In this document: piece by piece, positions 1 to 8,814 of the stretch | Layout: each line of letters starts with the position of its first letter | Position numbering within the stretch: position 1 is the stretch's first letter | Assembly: GCA_903884375.1 (NCBI GenBank) | Contig: CAISER010000010.1 | Span: forward strand, 1 to 40,940 | DNA from: Candidatus Collierbacteria bacterium | GTDB lineage: Bacteria > Patescibacteriota > Microgenomatia > UBA1400 > MFAQ01 | DNA: 40,940 nt | Direction of reading: 5' to 3' | Translations under genes and position numbers: made by a program | The notes under the pieces: generated by a model | The model's input: only the letters and a program-made list of their open reading frames with translations | The model's database searches: none | Told to the model about the DNA's origin: nothing

Positions 1-5
1 CTAAT

Positions 6-266
6 TTAATTTGGTAGTCCATCGGCTATCTCTTCTAAAGTCCAAAATAAAGTATCGGTATCTAATCTGAGACGAAAAAATAAATTGGCAGAAACAACGG
101 AAAAAATATGGAAAAGAGTACGCCCTTCACGAACAGTGTGATGCATACCAACCTTAGCAATGCGAATTACACGACCATCCCACATAATTTGACGTGGAGC
201 AATACTACGATGACGATGGTCAAAAACGAGCTGGACTGAGACTGGTGCAGATATTTTTTGAATCAT
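6..266 (-). CDS. small conserved-looking hypothetical protein (86 aa)
   Basis: Complete ORF with ATG and stop; basic N-terminal half with ordered W/R/H residues (RQIMWDGRVIRIAKVGMHHTVREG). No family recognised with confidence. Confidence 0.5.
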   Translation of the reverse strand: MIQKISAPVSVQLVFDHRHRSIAPRQIMWDGRVIRIAKVGMHHTVREGRTLFHIFSVVSANLFFRLRLDTDTLFWTLEEIADGLPN

Positions 267-349
267 ATTCCCGAAGAATTAACGAATATACTTCATTAAA
301 CCAAAGATTACCCGAATGGTCAAGAGATAATAATCTATATTTATCAAAC

Positions 350-1675
350 TTATCTTCTGATTAATCCAATCGCCCCGCTGGTGACAACCACCCTTCCATC
401 GTCCAAGGGAGGGAGCTTAAAGACTTCATACAAATGACCACGACTAGTTCTGTCTGGTGGTATTTTTCGCCATAAAAATAAATATTCATAACCATAATTA
501 AAACCTAAAGGCATACTGTAGGAAACATTAAAATATTTGTCTTCTTTTTGGTTTGCCAAGTAATCAACTAAGGCTAGTTTGTCTTTTAGTAGTATTATCG
601 GCACATCTATTCCTTTAAAGGGTAAATTTACCAATATAAGTATCATGATTAATATTGGTGCGAGTCTTATTCTGGATATCAAAGAGGCAAAAATAAGCGG
701 TAAGAGAGCAGTGGCTATTACAAAATAATACTCAGGAAGATTACCTTTGTATTTGTATAGAATAACAAGTGGAGTAATGAGCCATAAAAAGGTAAAAAGC
801 TTGAACCTTTTATTACCACCAATCCAGATCCAGCCAAAGAAAAGACAAGATAATCCAAGTATTAAGTCCAATATGCTTCGCCAATTGTCTGTCGAAGATG
901 CTCCGAAAACAATCCAGGCCCTACTGACTACTCGAAAGAAATTATTTCTATCCCAAACAAAGGGTGAATTTCCACCAACAAGTTCGACTACTTTCTTGGT
1001 AATTATCGATTCATGTCGTAGATCAAAAAAAATTAAGGGTATAAACCAAATCATATAGAAAAAAGCCATTTGGAATATCTCGTTTCTTGTTGGTTTTTTT
1101 TCGCTTAGTAATATCCCGATTAACAATAAAAGGGAAATACTGGCTGGAACAAGGTGTATGTTTGCAGCAATTCCTGCCAATATTGTTGGCCAAATCCATT
1201 TTATTTTCCCACGCATAGCCATAACAATTAAATAAAAACCAAGTACCGCCAATAAAGGGCCATACATTGCATTCCAAGTTTCCAGCTTTCCGGAAAATGC
1301 GTAGATAAAACCTGCCAATATTCCTGTAAAGGGGTTCCAAAGTTTTTTTCCAACATAGTAATAGGCAGAAACTGTTAACGCTACAATTATTAGTCCCAAA
1401 CCTATGCCACTAGCTGGATGACCTCCGGTTAAGAGAAAAAAAGGAAGTAATAAATAATAATGATATGGTCCGGTAAAAAAGCCATTTTCACTGGCTACTC
1501 TTGGACCAATCAAAGATGGTTTGTGCTCCCAAACCATTTTCATTACAGCTATGGCATCATTCTCTTGGTCCCAATCAAACTCAAAACCATATCTTTGTAA
1601 ATAAAATATTCGAATTCCAACAGCTAATATAATGAGAACCAAAATAATATGCCAATCTCTTCTTATTAATCCCAT
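350..1675 (-). CDS. multi-pass membrane GT39/PMT/ArnT-like glycosyltransferase
   Basis: 441 aa, about 10 hydrophobic segments; N-terminal TM followed by acidic loop (FEFDWDQENDA) and FTGPYHYYLLLPFF typical of GT-C fold enzymes. Confidence 0.7.
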   Translation of the reverse strand: MGLIRRDWHIILVLIILAVGIRIFYLQRYGFEFDWDQENDAIAVMKMVWEHKPSLIGPRVASENGFFTGPYHYYLLLPFFLLTGGHPASGIGLGLIIVALTVSAYYYVGKKLWNPFTGILAGFIYAFSGKLETWNAMYGPLLAVLGFYLIVMAMRGKIKWIWPTILAGIAANIHLVPASISLLLLIGILLSEKKPTRNEIFQMAFFYMIWFIPLIFFDLRHESIITKKVVELVGGNSPFVWDRNNFFRVVSRAWIVFGASSTDNWRSILDLILGLSCLFFGWIWIGGNKRFKLFTFLWLITPLVILYKYKGNLPEYYFVIATALLPLIFASLISRIRLAPILIMILILVNLPFKGIDVPIILLKDKLALVDYLANQKEDKYFNVSYSMPLGFNYGYEYLFLWRKIPPDRTSRGHLYEVFKLPPLDDGRVVVTSGAIGLIRR

Positions 1676-1719
1676 TGAAGATAGCTTACTAAAACGAGTA
1701 TTAAAAAGCCATAACCAAT

Positions 1720-1974
1720 TTACTTTTCAAGTTCTACTGAAATAGTACACTCACCGATTAAAGCCGCAATGGCACCAACTGCTGCCAGAACTGGAAGTAT
1801 TGCAGTAGCAACTACCCCAACCGTAAGTGGAAATTCAGCAACAACTTTGCCGTTTTTATCCGTAATAGTAATGTGACGGACATTTCCTTTGGCAATTAAA
1901 TCTTTAACCTTTTTTAAAAGAGATTCGCCGGAAACTTTGAAAGTTTCTTTTTTTGTTGTTTTATTGGCAGACAT
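1720..1974 (-). CDS. DUF4342-like small protein
   Basis: 84 aa: KVSGESLLKKVKDLIAKGNVRHITITDKNGKVVAEFPLTVGVVATAILPVLAAVGAIAALIGECTISVE, matches the DUF4342 pattern as I recall it. Confidence 0.7.
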   Translation of the reverse strand: MSANKTTKKETFKVSGESLLKKVKDLIAKGNVRHITITDKNGKVVAEFPLTVGVVATAILPVLAAVGAIAALIGECTISVELEK

Positions 1975-1989
1975 ATTGATTAAATATTA

Positions 1990-3213
1990 TTAATATTTAT
2001 TTCGCAAAAACGCCGGAATGTCCAGGTCATCTTCAATATCGATTTCACTATGGTGTACTTTATATTTACCGGCAAGTTTCACTTGATCATTTTGCTGAGG
2101 TTTTTCCGGATTATCATCTTTAATCACAGGTGTTTCGACAGGTGAAGCGGATTCCGACTGCGAATTATAATATGGATTTGGAGTTGCTAAACTTCCGTAA
2201 TGGCGACGACTTTCATCAAAACCGGCAGCAATAACAGAAATTTGAATTTCATCACCCAGATCTTCTCTTATCGTTGTTCCAAATATAATATTGGCATCAG
2301 GATCTGCCGATTGTGTAATGATGGACGAGGCTTCATTAATTTCCGTCAGAGTTAAATTCTTACTACCTGCAATATTAAATAGAATTCCCCGAGCGCCATC
2401 AATACTTATTTCAAGAAGTGGTGAACTTACGGCTGCATTGGCGGCAATAATGGCACGATTTTCTCCAGATGATCTTCCCACCCCCATTAGTGCCGAACCG
2501 GCGTTTGTCATTACTGCTTTGACATCGGCAAAATCAACATTTACTAGTCCGGGAATAGTGATTAAATCAGAGATACTTTGAACTCCCTGACCCAAAACCG
2601 AATCAGCCATTTTAAATGCGTCCAGAAGAGTTTGTTCTTTTTTGGTGATGTCGATTAACCGCTGATTAGGAATAACGATTAAAGTATCCACTTTGTCTTT
2701 AAGATTTTCGATTCCTTCTTCTGCTTGTACTCGACGACGAGCTCCTTCAAAAAGAAATGGCTTGGTGACAACGGCAACAGTTAATGCACCAACATCTTTC
2801 TTGGCAATTTCAGCGATAATTGGAGCGGCACCAGTACCTGTTCCCCCACCCTCACCGGCAGTAATAAACACCATATCTGCTCCCATAAGAACTTCTTTTA
2901 TTTTTTCTCTTGACTCTTCTGCAGCTTGAAGTCCAATATCAGGATTAGACCCTGATCCCAAACCCTTTGTTCCTTTTTCACCAATTTGAAGTTTGATATC
3001 GGCATTTGAGTTAATTAAGGCTTGCATGTCGGTATTGACGGCAATAAACTCTACTCCCTTAATTTTTCCTGATGAAATCATGGAGTTTATAGCATTATTG
3101 CCACCACCTCCGATTCCAAGGACTTTTATTTTGGCAAATGTGTTTGTATCCGGTTTTACAAGACCCACTTTATGGTAAGAATGATTTGATAAATTCGATT
3201 GCTCGGCTAACAT
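1990..3213 (-). CDS. ftsZ: cell division protein FtsZ
   Basis: [13 protein letters not shown], tubulin signature [12 protein letters not shown], conserved C-terminal peptide [13 protein letters not shown]. Confidence 0.98.
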   Translation of the reverse strand: MLAEQSNLSNHSYHKVGLVKPDTNTFAKIKVLGIGGGGNNAINSMISSGKIKGVEFIAVNTDMQALINSNADIKLQIGEKGTKGLGSGSNPDIGLQAAEESREKIKEVLMGADMVFITAGEGGGTGTGAAPIIAEIAKKDVGALTVAVVTKPFLFEGARRRVQAEEGIENLKDKVDTLIVIPNQRLIDITKKEQTLLDAFKMADSVLGQGVQSISDLITIPGLVNVDFADVKAVMTNAGSALMGVGRSSGENRAIIAANAAVSSPLLEISIDGARGILFNIAGSKNLTLTEINEASSIITQSADPDANIIFGTTIREDLGDEIQISVIAAGFDESRRHYGSLATPNPYYNSQSESASPVETPVIKDDNPEKPQQNDQVKLAGKYKVHHSEIDIEDDLDIPAFLRNKY

Positions 3214-4441
3214 ACTGTTTGCCGGGAATCCCCTTTATCATACCAGACAGTTTTATTCTTGGTTGTGCAGATTGTTCTTTGTGGTGATATCCATAAAGAG
3301 TTAGTCCAACAGAAGTCGCATATACTGGAGAATTAATTTCATCGGTGAGTCCAGATAAGCCACTTGGAACTCCAAGTTTCGCGGGTAACTGCATTACTCG
3401 ACGACAGGCTTCGGTACAATTAACGGTAAGAGCACCTCCCCCAGTAATAATGACACCTGCTGGAGTTTGACCGGCTAAGCCTGATTGCTTAATGACTTGA
3501 TTAACAATGGAGAAAATTTCATTTAAGCGAGGTCTAATAATTCCTTCTACAATTGTTTTTCGAGATACTTTTTTGACATCTTCTGCTAAACCAAGCTTGG
3601 CCAAATCAATTTCATCAGCTGACTTGGCATCATTCTCAATTTCTTTCTTGGCTTTTCCTAAATAATGTTTTATTTTTTCTGCGCTATCAACACTTACCTG
3701 TAATCCAATGGCGATATCATCACTAATTTTTTTGGCACCGATTGGAATAACAGCCGAATATACGCATGAACCTTCAACATATAAACAGACACTTGTGGTG
3801 CCTCCGCCAATATCAACCAAAACAACGCCAAGGTCTTTATCTGTATCGTTAAGTACAGATTCGGCAGAAGCAAGGCCGGTAAAAACCAATCCGGAAACAT
3901 TAACTCCAATTTCGTTAACACAACGGGTAACATTTTTTATGGCTGGAGAAAGTCCGGTAATAAGATGGGCTTCTGTTTCTAAACGAACACCAGACATTCC
4001 CGTTGGGTCTTTAATGCCATGTTGACCATCAACAATAAATTCACGAGGGAGAACGTGAATAATTTCCCTTGATGTAGGAAGTGAAATTGCCCGAGCGGCT
4101 TCAATGACACGAAAAACATCATCCGGTCCGATTTCTCCTTCTTGTTCGGTAATGGCAACTAAACCTTGAGAGTTTTGAGATTGAATATTTTCACCGGAAA
4201 TAGAGACAAAAGCTGAATCGACTCCGAAACCAGCCATTCTTTCGGCAGACTCGACACAATCAGTTATGGAACTGACACATTCTTCAATGTTTACTATTTG
4301 ACCTCTTTTAACCCCTCTACTCGTGACTGTGGCCGCACCAACTAAATTAATTTTTGCGCCATCTTGGCTGGGAACCGTAATTAAACAAGTTATTTTGCTT
4401 GAACCAATGTCAATAACGTTTATCCCTTGTGGTTTTGCCAT
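3170..4441 (-). CDS. ftsA: cell division protein FtsA
   Basis: Actin-like ATPase motifs ([31 protein letters not shown]), C-terminal amphipathic tail ([14 protein letters not shown]); adjacent to ftsZ. Confidence 0.97.
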   Translation of the reverse strand: MAKPQGINVIDIGSSKITCLITVPSQDGAKINLVGAATVTSRGVKRGQIVNIEECVSSITDCVESAERMAGFGVDSAFVSISGENIQSQNSQGLVAITEQEGEIGPDDVFRVIEAARAISLPTSREIIHVLPREFIVDGQHGIKDPTGMSGVRLETEAHLITGLSPAIKNVTRCVNEIGVNVSGLVFTGLASAESVLNDTDKDLGVVLVDIGGGTTSVCLYVEGSCVYSAVIPIGAKKISDDIAIGLQVSVDSAEKIKHYLGKAKKEIENDAKSADEIDLAKLGLAEDVKKVSRKTIVEGIIRPRLNEIFSIVNQVIKQSGLAGQTPAGVIITGGGALTVNCTEACRRVMQLPAKLGVPSGLSGLTDEINSPVYATSVGLTLYGYHHKEQSAQPRIKLSGMIKGIPGKQYVSRAIEFIKSFLP

Positions 4442-4445
4442 ATTT

Positions 4446-5285
4446 TTATCTTATGATCGGATTTTTAAAACTTAAGTCGATCACTTTTGTGTCTTTTTTA
4501 ATTGTAGCGAGATAGTTTATCGATTGTAAAGCAGAAATTAAACTACCCTCATCAAAAGGTACACCTATTATGATATCAGGTTGTTCCGGTCGGCTCAAGA
4601 AAACTCGTCGATTAACAACATATATTTCAGAAACTCCAAGATATTTTTGAACTAATTTAATCATTTTATAAATTGAGGTAATTATTTCGGCTGTTGGTTT
4701 TTCGGAAAATATGTATTTTACGTTTGCTGAAGTTGTTGCAATTGGAGTCATAGACCCATTTTCCCAGAGATTAAAACTTAGTTTATCTTTGGAGATTAAG
4801 TAGTTCGACAACTCACCCGATGGTTTTGTCCACCACCCCGCAGAATCGGTTGCACTGGGAGCCATGTCCATCGAAAGAACAGGCATCGTTCTAACCAAAT
4901 AAACATCTGACTGTAAATAGGGACTCGAACCAGTAAAGTTGATATTTAAGGTGTTAAAAATTTTATAATCTATTTTCATCTTATCTACCGGATAAATGGC
5001 TTTGGTGAAAACTAACAATTCTTTTTGATTAATAAACAATGAATTTGAGGATAATAACTTGTTGGTTACAATTTGAATTTCTTGAGGACAGATTCCAGTA
5101 TTTAGAATACAGTTAATTTTTTTGACTGTTAACAAAGTATTAAAAAAAACAATGATGGGTATGAGAATAAATATCGGGAATATCCTTTTTAAGACGCTCT
5201 TTGCCTTGTCGAAGGAAATACGACTGCGGCGATTAAGTTTTTGGGAGGAAATCATGAATGATTTCGATGATTTTATCTGCAGCAT
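4446..5285 (-). CDS. ftsQ: FtsQ/DivIB-like cell division protein
   Basis: Single N-terminal TM, POTRA-like beginning, C-terminal VIDLSFKNPIIR typical of FtsQ; sits between murG and ftsA. The true start may be the internal ATG at about 5255. Confidence 0.8.
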   Translation of the reverse strand: MLQIKSSKSFMISSQKLNRRSRISFDKAKSVLKRIFPIFILIPIIVFFNTLLTVKKINCILNTGICPQEIQIVTNKLLSSNSLFINQKELLVFTKAIYPVDKMKIDYKIFNTLNINFTGSSPYLQSDVYLVRTMPVLSMDMAPSATDSAGWWTKPSGELSNYLISKDKLSFNLWENGSMTPIATTSANVKYIFSEKPTAEIITSIYKMIKLVQKYLGVSEIYVVNRRVFLSRPEQPDIIIGVPFDEGSLISALQSINYLATIKKDTKVIDLSFKNPIIR

Positions 5286-6312
5286 CGGTAACCAGTTTGT
5301 TTGTAGGCTTAATTGCCGGTTTTTTAATTAAATCGTTAATTGATTGGAATAACGATTCTGAAGTAAGATTTTTTTCTTCCAAAATAGTACAGCCGATTTG
5401 TTTTTCGGCTAACTTTGCATTTAAATACTGTTCATTATGAGAAACCCAAGGTATTGGAATTAGAATGGCTTTTTTTTGAAGAACCATCATTTCATAAATT
5501 GAATGGGCCCCGGCTCTACCAATAACTATTTGAGCTGAACGAAAATAAGTAGCCACATCTTCATTATAAAAATATGGAGCATAAATATATCTATCCTTAT
5601 AATCTCCAAGTTTTTCTTTTATTCTCCTTGCCCTATCTGAGTCTTTTGTTAATGTGTTGGCTCCAGTTTGATGAACAACCGTAAATTTTTCTACAAGTTT
5701 CGGAATAATTGGAAAAAGTGCTTTGTTGATCGTGTGAGAACCTTGTTTTCCACAAGAAATATAAATTAATTTTGGGTTAAATTTCTTTGTATACCGATTA
5801 TTTAATAATTCTTTTCTTAAAGGGAGTCCAACGACTAGTGATTTTTCTTTTGGATAATTACCAAGGGAAGATTCATGCGTTAATAATATTTTCTTTACAA
5901 AAGGAGAAATTGCTTTGTTCGCCCATCCAGCGATAACGGTTTGTTCGTGAGTAATCGATGGTATCCCGAGGAACCAACCAATAATTACTACCGGAACCGA
6001 GAGATAACCTCCCGAAGAAAAGATAAGCTTTGGTTTGTATTTTATTAAATATACAAACGCTTGGAAAAAACCAAAAACAATCTTTAGCCACTCTAAAGGA
6101 TTAAATTTTTGATAAAATTTCCCTGCTTTAAGTTCAAGAAAGCGAAGGTCTTCTCTGGTAATTTCTTGATACTCGGCGGAAAGTGATTTGTCTCCTTTTG
6201 AAGTAAATTTATGACCAATCCAAATAATAGGATAGCCTTCCTTTTGCAATGATTTGGCAATAACTAACGAGCTGTTGTGATGACCTCCAGTAAAGGCAAT
6301 CATTGGTTTCAT
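5233..6312 (-). CDS. murG: MurG-like UDP-GlcNAc:lipid I transferase
   Basis: GT28 organisation: TGGHHNSS N-terminal loop, FSSGGYLSVPVVI, HEQTVIAGWANK, C-terminal GRAGAHSIYEMM; dcw position. Confidence 0.88.
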   Translation of the reverse strand: MKPMIAFTGGHHNSSLVIAKSLQKEGYPIIWIGHKFTSKGDKSLSAEYQEITREDLRFLELKAGKFYQKFNPLEWLKIVFGFFQAFVYLIKYKPKLIFSSGGYLSVPVVIIGWFLGIPSITHEQTVIAGWANKAISPFVKKILLTHESSLGNYPKEKSLVVGLPLRKELLNNRYTKKFNPKLIYISCGKQGSHTINKALFPIIPKLVEKFTVVHQTGANTLTKDSDRARRIKEKLGDYKDRYIYAPYFYNEDVATYFRSAQIVIGRAGAHSIYEMMVLQKKAILIPIPWVSHNEQYLNAKLAEKQIGCTILEEKNLTSESLFQSINDLIKKPAIKPTNKLVTDAADKIIEIIHDFLPKT

Positions 6313-7388
6313 ATTCGTTTTGATATGTTTATTAGAAGCCCAAGAGCTATAAAATTAGTGACCAAACTTGAACCACCATACGAGATAAATGGGAGAGGAA
6401 CTCCCGTAAGAGGAACTAAGGCAACCATTGAACTTAGATTCACAAATATTTGTATTAAAAATAATAAGGATATGCCACTTGAGAGTAGCTTATCAAATTT
6501 ATCATGAACATTCAGAGCAATTTTAAATGATGAGGCCAAAAGGCTAATCAAAAACAAAACAAATAAACTGCTTCCCACATAACCAAATTCTTCGGCAATA
6601 ATTACAAATATCGAGTCAGTTGTTGCCTCGGGAAGATAAGCATATTTTTGACGTGATCTTCCTAAACCAACACCGTTCATTCCCCCCGAACCAAGCCCAT
6701 AAAGAACTTGATTTATATGGTAAGAACTACCTAAAGGATCATTGGTTGGATCAATAAAGGTTTTCATTCTATTCATGCGATAGGGAGACAAAATAATGAG
6801 AACGCCGATGGCGACAGCTAATATTGCACAAAAAGTGATAATTTCTTTTATTTTGGCTCCAGACAAATAATAAATCATGAAAGAAACGGCAATGATAATT
6901 AGAGCAGTACCCAAGTCAGGTTGTAACATAATGAGCAAGAGATTAATTCCCAATAGAACAAGAAAGTGCTTTAAGCTGCGTTCTTGTTCTAGCCATTTAG
7001 CTAAATAAATTACTAAGGATATTTTCAATAGTTCAGATGGCTGTATTACCATAAAGCCGATATCAATCCAACGTCTTGCACCAAGAAATTTTGAACCAAT
7101 CCCAGGAATTAAAACAGCAACCATAAAAAATAAAGTAATACCAAATAATATATGGGAGTACTTTTTAATTAAGGTTAAGGGAATGGCAGCCGTAATTGTG
7201 GCTACAATGACACCAATAATTATCCATACCGATTGTTGTTTTACATAACGTAATTTATCTCCGAAAGTACGAAAAGCATCAACCACTGAAGCATCATAAA
7301 TAGCCAATAGCCCAAAACAGGCAACTAGTATTCCAACAATAAGAATGGTGGATGGAAGGCGATTGTGACTGCCATTGAGGCGTAACAT
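6309..7388 (-). CDS. ftsW: SEDS peptidoglycan glycosyltransferase FtsW
   Basis: SEDS motifs: DPTNDPLGSSYHINQVLYGLGSGGMNGVGLGRSRQKYAYLPEATTDSIFVIIAEEFG and PLPFISYGGSSL. Confidence 0.95.
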   Translation of the reverse strand: MLRLNGSHNRLPSTILIVGILVACFGLLAIYDASVVDAFRTFGDKLRYVKQQSVWIIIGVIVATITAAIPLTLIKKYSHILFGITLFFMVAVLIPGIGSKFLGARRWIDIGFMVIQPSELLKISLVIYLAKWLEQERSLKHFLVLLGINLLLIMLQPDLGTALIIIAVSFMIYYLSGAKIKEIITFCAILAVAIGVLIILSPYRMNRMKTFIDPTNDPLGSSYHINQVLYGLGSGGMNGVGLGRSRQKYAYLPEATTDSIFVIIAEEFGYVGSSLFVLFLISLLASSFKIALNVHDKFDKLLSSGISLLFLIQIFVNLSSMVALVPLTGVPLPFISYGGSSLVTNFIALGLLINISKRI

Positions 7389-7391
7389 AAA

Positions 7392-8417
7392 TTAGATTAT
7401 GGCTAACCAAATACCGAAAATAACTAGCATGATACCCACGAGCCATGATCGCTGTACTATTTTTGGTTCAGACCATCCAATTTTGAGAAGAAGATAGTGA
7501 AGTGGGGCAATGGGTAAAATACGTCGATGAAAAATCTTAACCGAGAGGATTTGAATTAGACTGCTAAAACCATCGACCAGAAAAGGTAAACCGATGATAA
7601 TGAGAGCAATAACTTTTCCGGTAAGTAAACCAACCGTAGCAAAAGCTGCACCAAAGGCTAAGGCACCCACATCTCCCAAAAATAATCTAGCAGGAAAGAT
7701 ATTAAAATACAAAAAGGCGATTAATCCCCCCAACCATAGAGCAATAAATATTGATAGTGGCGTGTCTAATATTGAAGTTGAAAGAAGCAAAAAACCAAAC
7801 AAACTAATCATTAATAATCCTGAAGCTAAGCCGTCCATGCCGTCGGTAATATTGACAGAGTTGGCAAAAGCTACAACCAAAAAAGAAACAAGTGGAATAA
7901 AGAAAGGCCCAAAGTGTATAACACCAAAAAAAGGAATGTGGATAATATCGATTCCTAGATTAAGATAAAGCATTGCACCAATAATTAAGCCCAAAATTAT
8001 TTGGATTAATAATTTATAACGCGTTTTTAGCCCGGTATATCCTTCTTCTCTGTCAAGTTCAAAGAACTTTACGATATCGTCATAAAGACCTAACAACCCA
8101 AAAGAAACGAACGAAAAGAAAATAACATTTATTTCATTGTTTATTGGATAAACGTGTGTTATTTCAAAACCAAATTTTTTTAGCAAGGGCATCATGAAAG
8201 CGAAAATCAAACCGGTAATAACAATAATTAAAAGACCTCCACCCTCCGGAGTTCTTGCTTTGGATCGGATATGAACTGACGCTTCGTCGACTTTTTCTTT
8301 GGATACAGCAGTATTATTTTTAAAAAATTTTAGATGATATAAAAAATTTACAAAGGGAACAATGGCTAAAGCGTGAATTATAAAAGAAAAGATTAATATA
8401 CCCAGTAATAAATCCAT
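7392..8417 (-). CDS. mraY: phospho-N-acetylmuramoyl-pentapeptide transferase (MraY family)
   Basis: PNPT motifs: NSVNITDGMDGLASG, LFLGDVGALAFGAA, C-terminal APLHYLLLKIGWSEPKIVQRSW; dcw context. Confidence 0.88.
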   Translation of the reverse strand: MDLLLGILIFSFIIHALAIVPFVNFLYHLKFFKNNTAVSKEKVDEASVHIRSKARTPEGGGLLIIVITGLIFAFMMPLLKKFGFEITHVYPINNEINVIFFSFVSFGLLGLYDDIVKFFELDREEGYTGLKTRYKLLIQIILGLIIGAMLYLNLGIDIIHIPFFGVIHFGPFFIPLVSFLVVAFANSVNITDGMDGLASGLLMISLFGFLLLSTSILDTPLSIFIALWLGGLIAFLYFNIFPARLFLGDVGALAFGAAFATVGLLTGKVIALIIIGLPFLVDGFSSLIQILSVKIFHRRILPIAPLHYLLLKIGWSEPKIVQRSWLVGIMLVIFGIWLAII

Positions 8418-8419
8418 AG

Positions 8420-8788
8420 TTAGATGAGGTTAATTATTTTAGGTAAAAAGATAATTAGTGCAATAATAACGGAAAGAAAAGCTGAAACTAATACCATACC
8501 AGAGGCAACGTCTTTAGCAATTTTGGCATCGACTCTTTTCTCAAGCGTAATTAAATCAACCATTGCTTCTATTGAAGTGTTAACCATTTCGGCGACAATA
8601 ACTGTGTTGATCGTAAATATTAAAATGAGCCATTCTGCGGGATTGATTGAAAAATAGAATCCTAATAGGATAACTGCTGTTGAGGCCAAGAGATGAAACC
8701 GAAAATTTGGTTGGGTACGAATAGCGAAGATAAGTCCGTCAAACGCATGTTTGAAACTGATTTTATGTATCCTAAAAGGATTTTGCAT
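8420..8788 (-). CDS. dgkA: diacylglycerol kinase / undecaprenol kinase family protein
   Basis: 122 aa, three TMs, AEMVNTSIEAMVDLIT...AKIAKDVASGMVLVSA signature of DagK/UdpK. Confidence 0.92.
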   Translation of the reverse strand: MQNPFRIHKISFKHAFDGLIFAIRTQPNFRFHLLASTAVILLGFYFSINPAEWLILIFTINTVIVAEMVNTSIEAMVDLITLEKRVDAKIAKDVASGMVLVSAFLSVIIALIIFLPKIINLI

Positions 8789-8814
8789 ATTAGTCTATTT
8801 TAGCAGTGTTAACT

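Noticed and set aside
267-349. Possible gene remnant between the 86-aa ORF and the GT39 gene
   Set aside because: An open frame exists (SEDKFDKYRLLSLDHSGNLWFNEVYSLILREY) but it lacks a start codon and a stop lies immediately upstream; too short to support.
350-1675. Same peptide GLIRR at both N- and C-terminus of the GT39 protein
   Set aside because: Five residues only, no extended nucleotide repeat; likely coincidence.
2291-2929. Plus-strand ORFs of 78-96 aa opposite ftsZ
   Set aside because: Shadow ORFs antisense to a very strongly supported gene; low-complexity Ser/Pro/Ala composition and no domain signal.
7594-7968. 124-aa plus-strand ORF inside mraY
   Set aside because: Antisense to mraY; Lys/Pro/Ala-rich translation is typical of reverse-strand hydrophobic codons.
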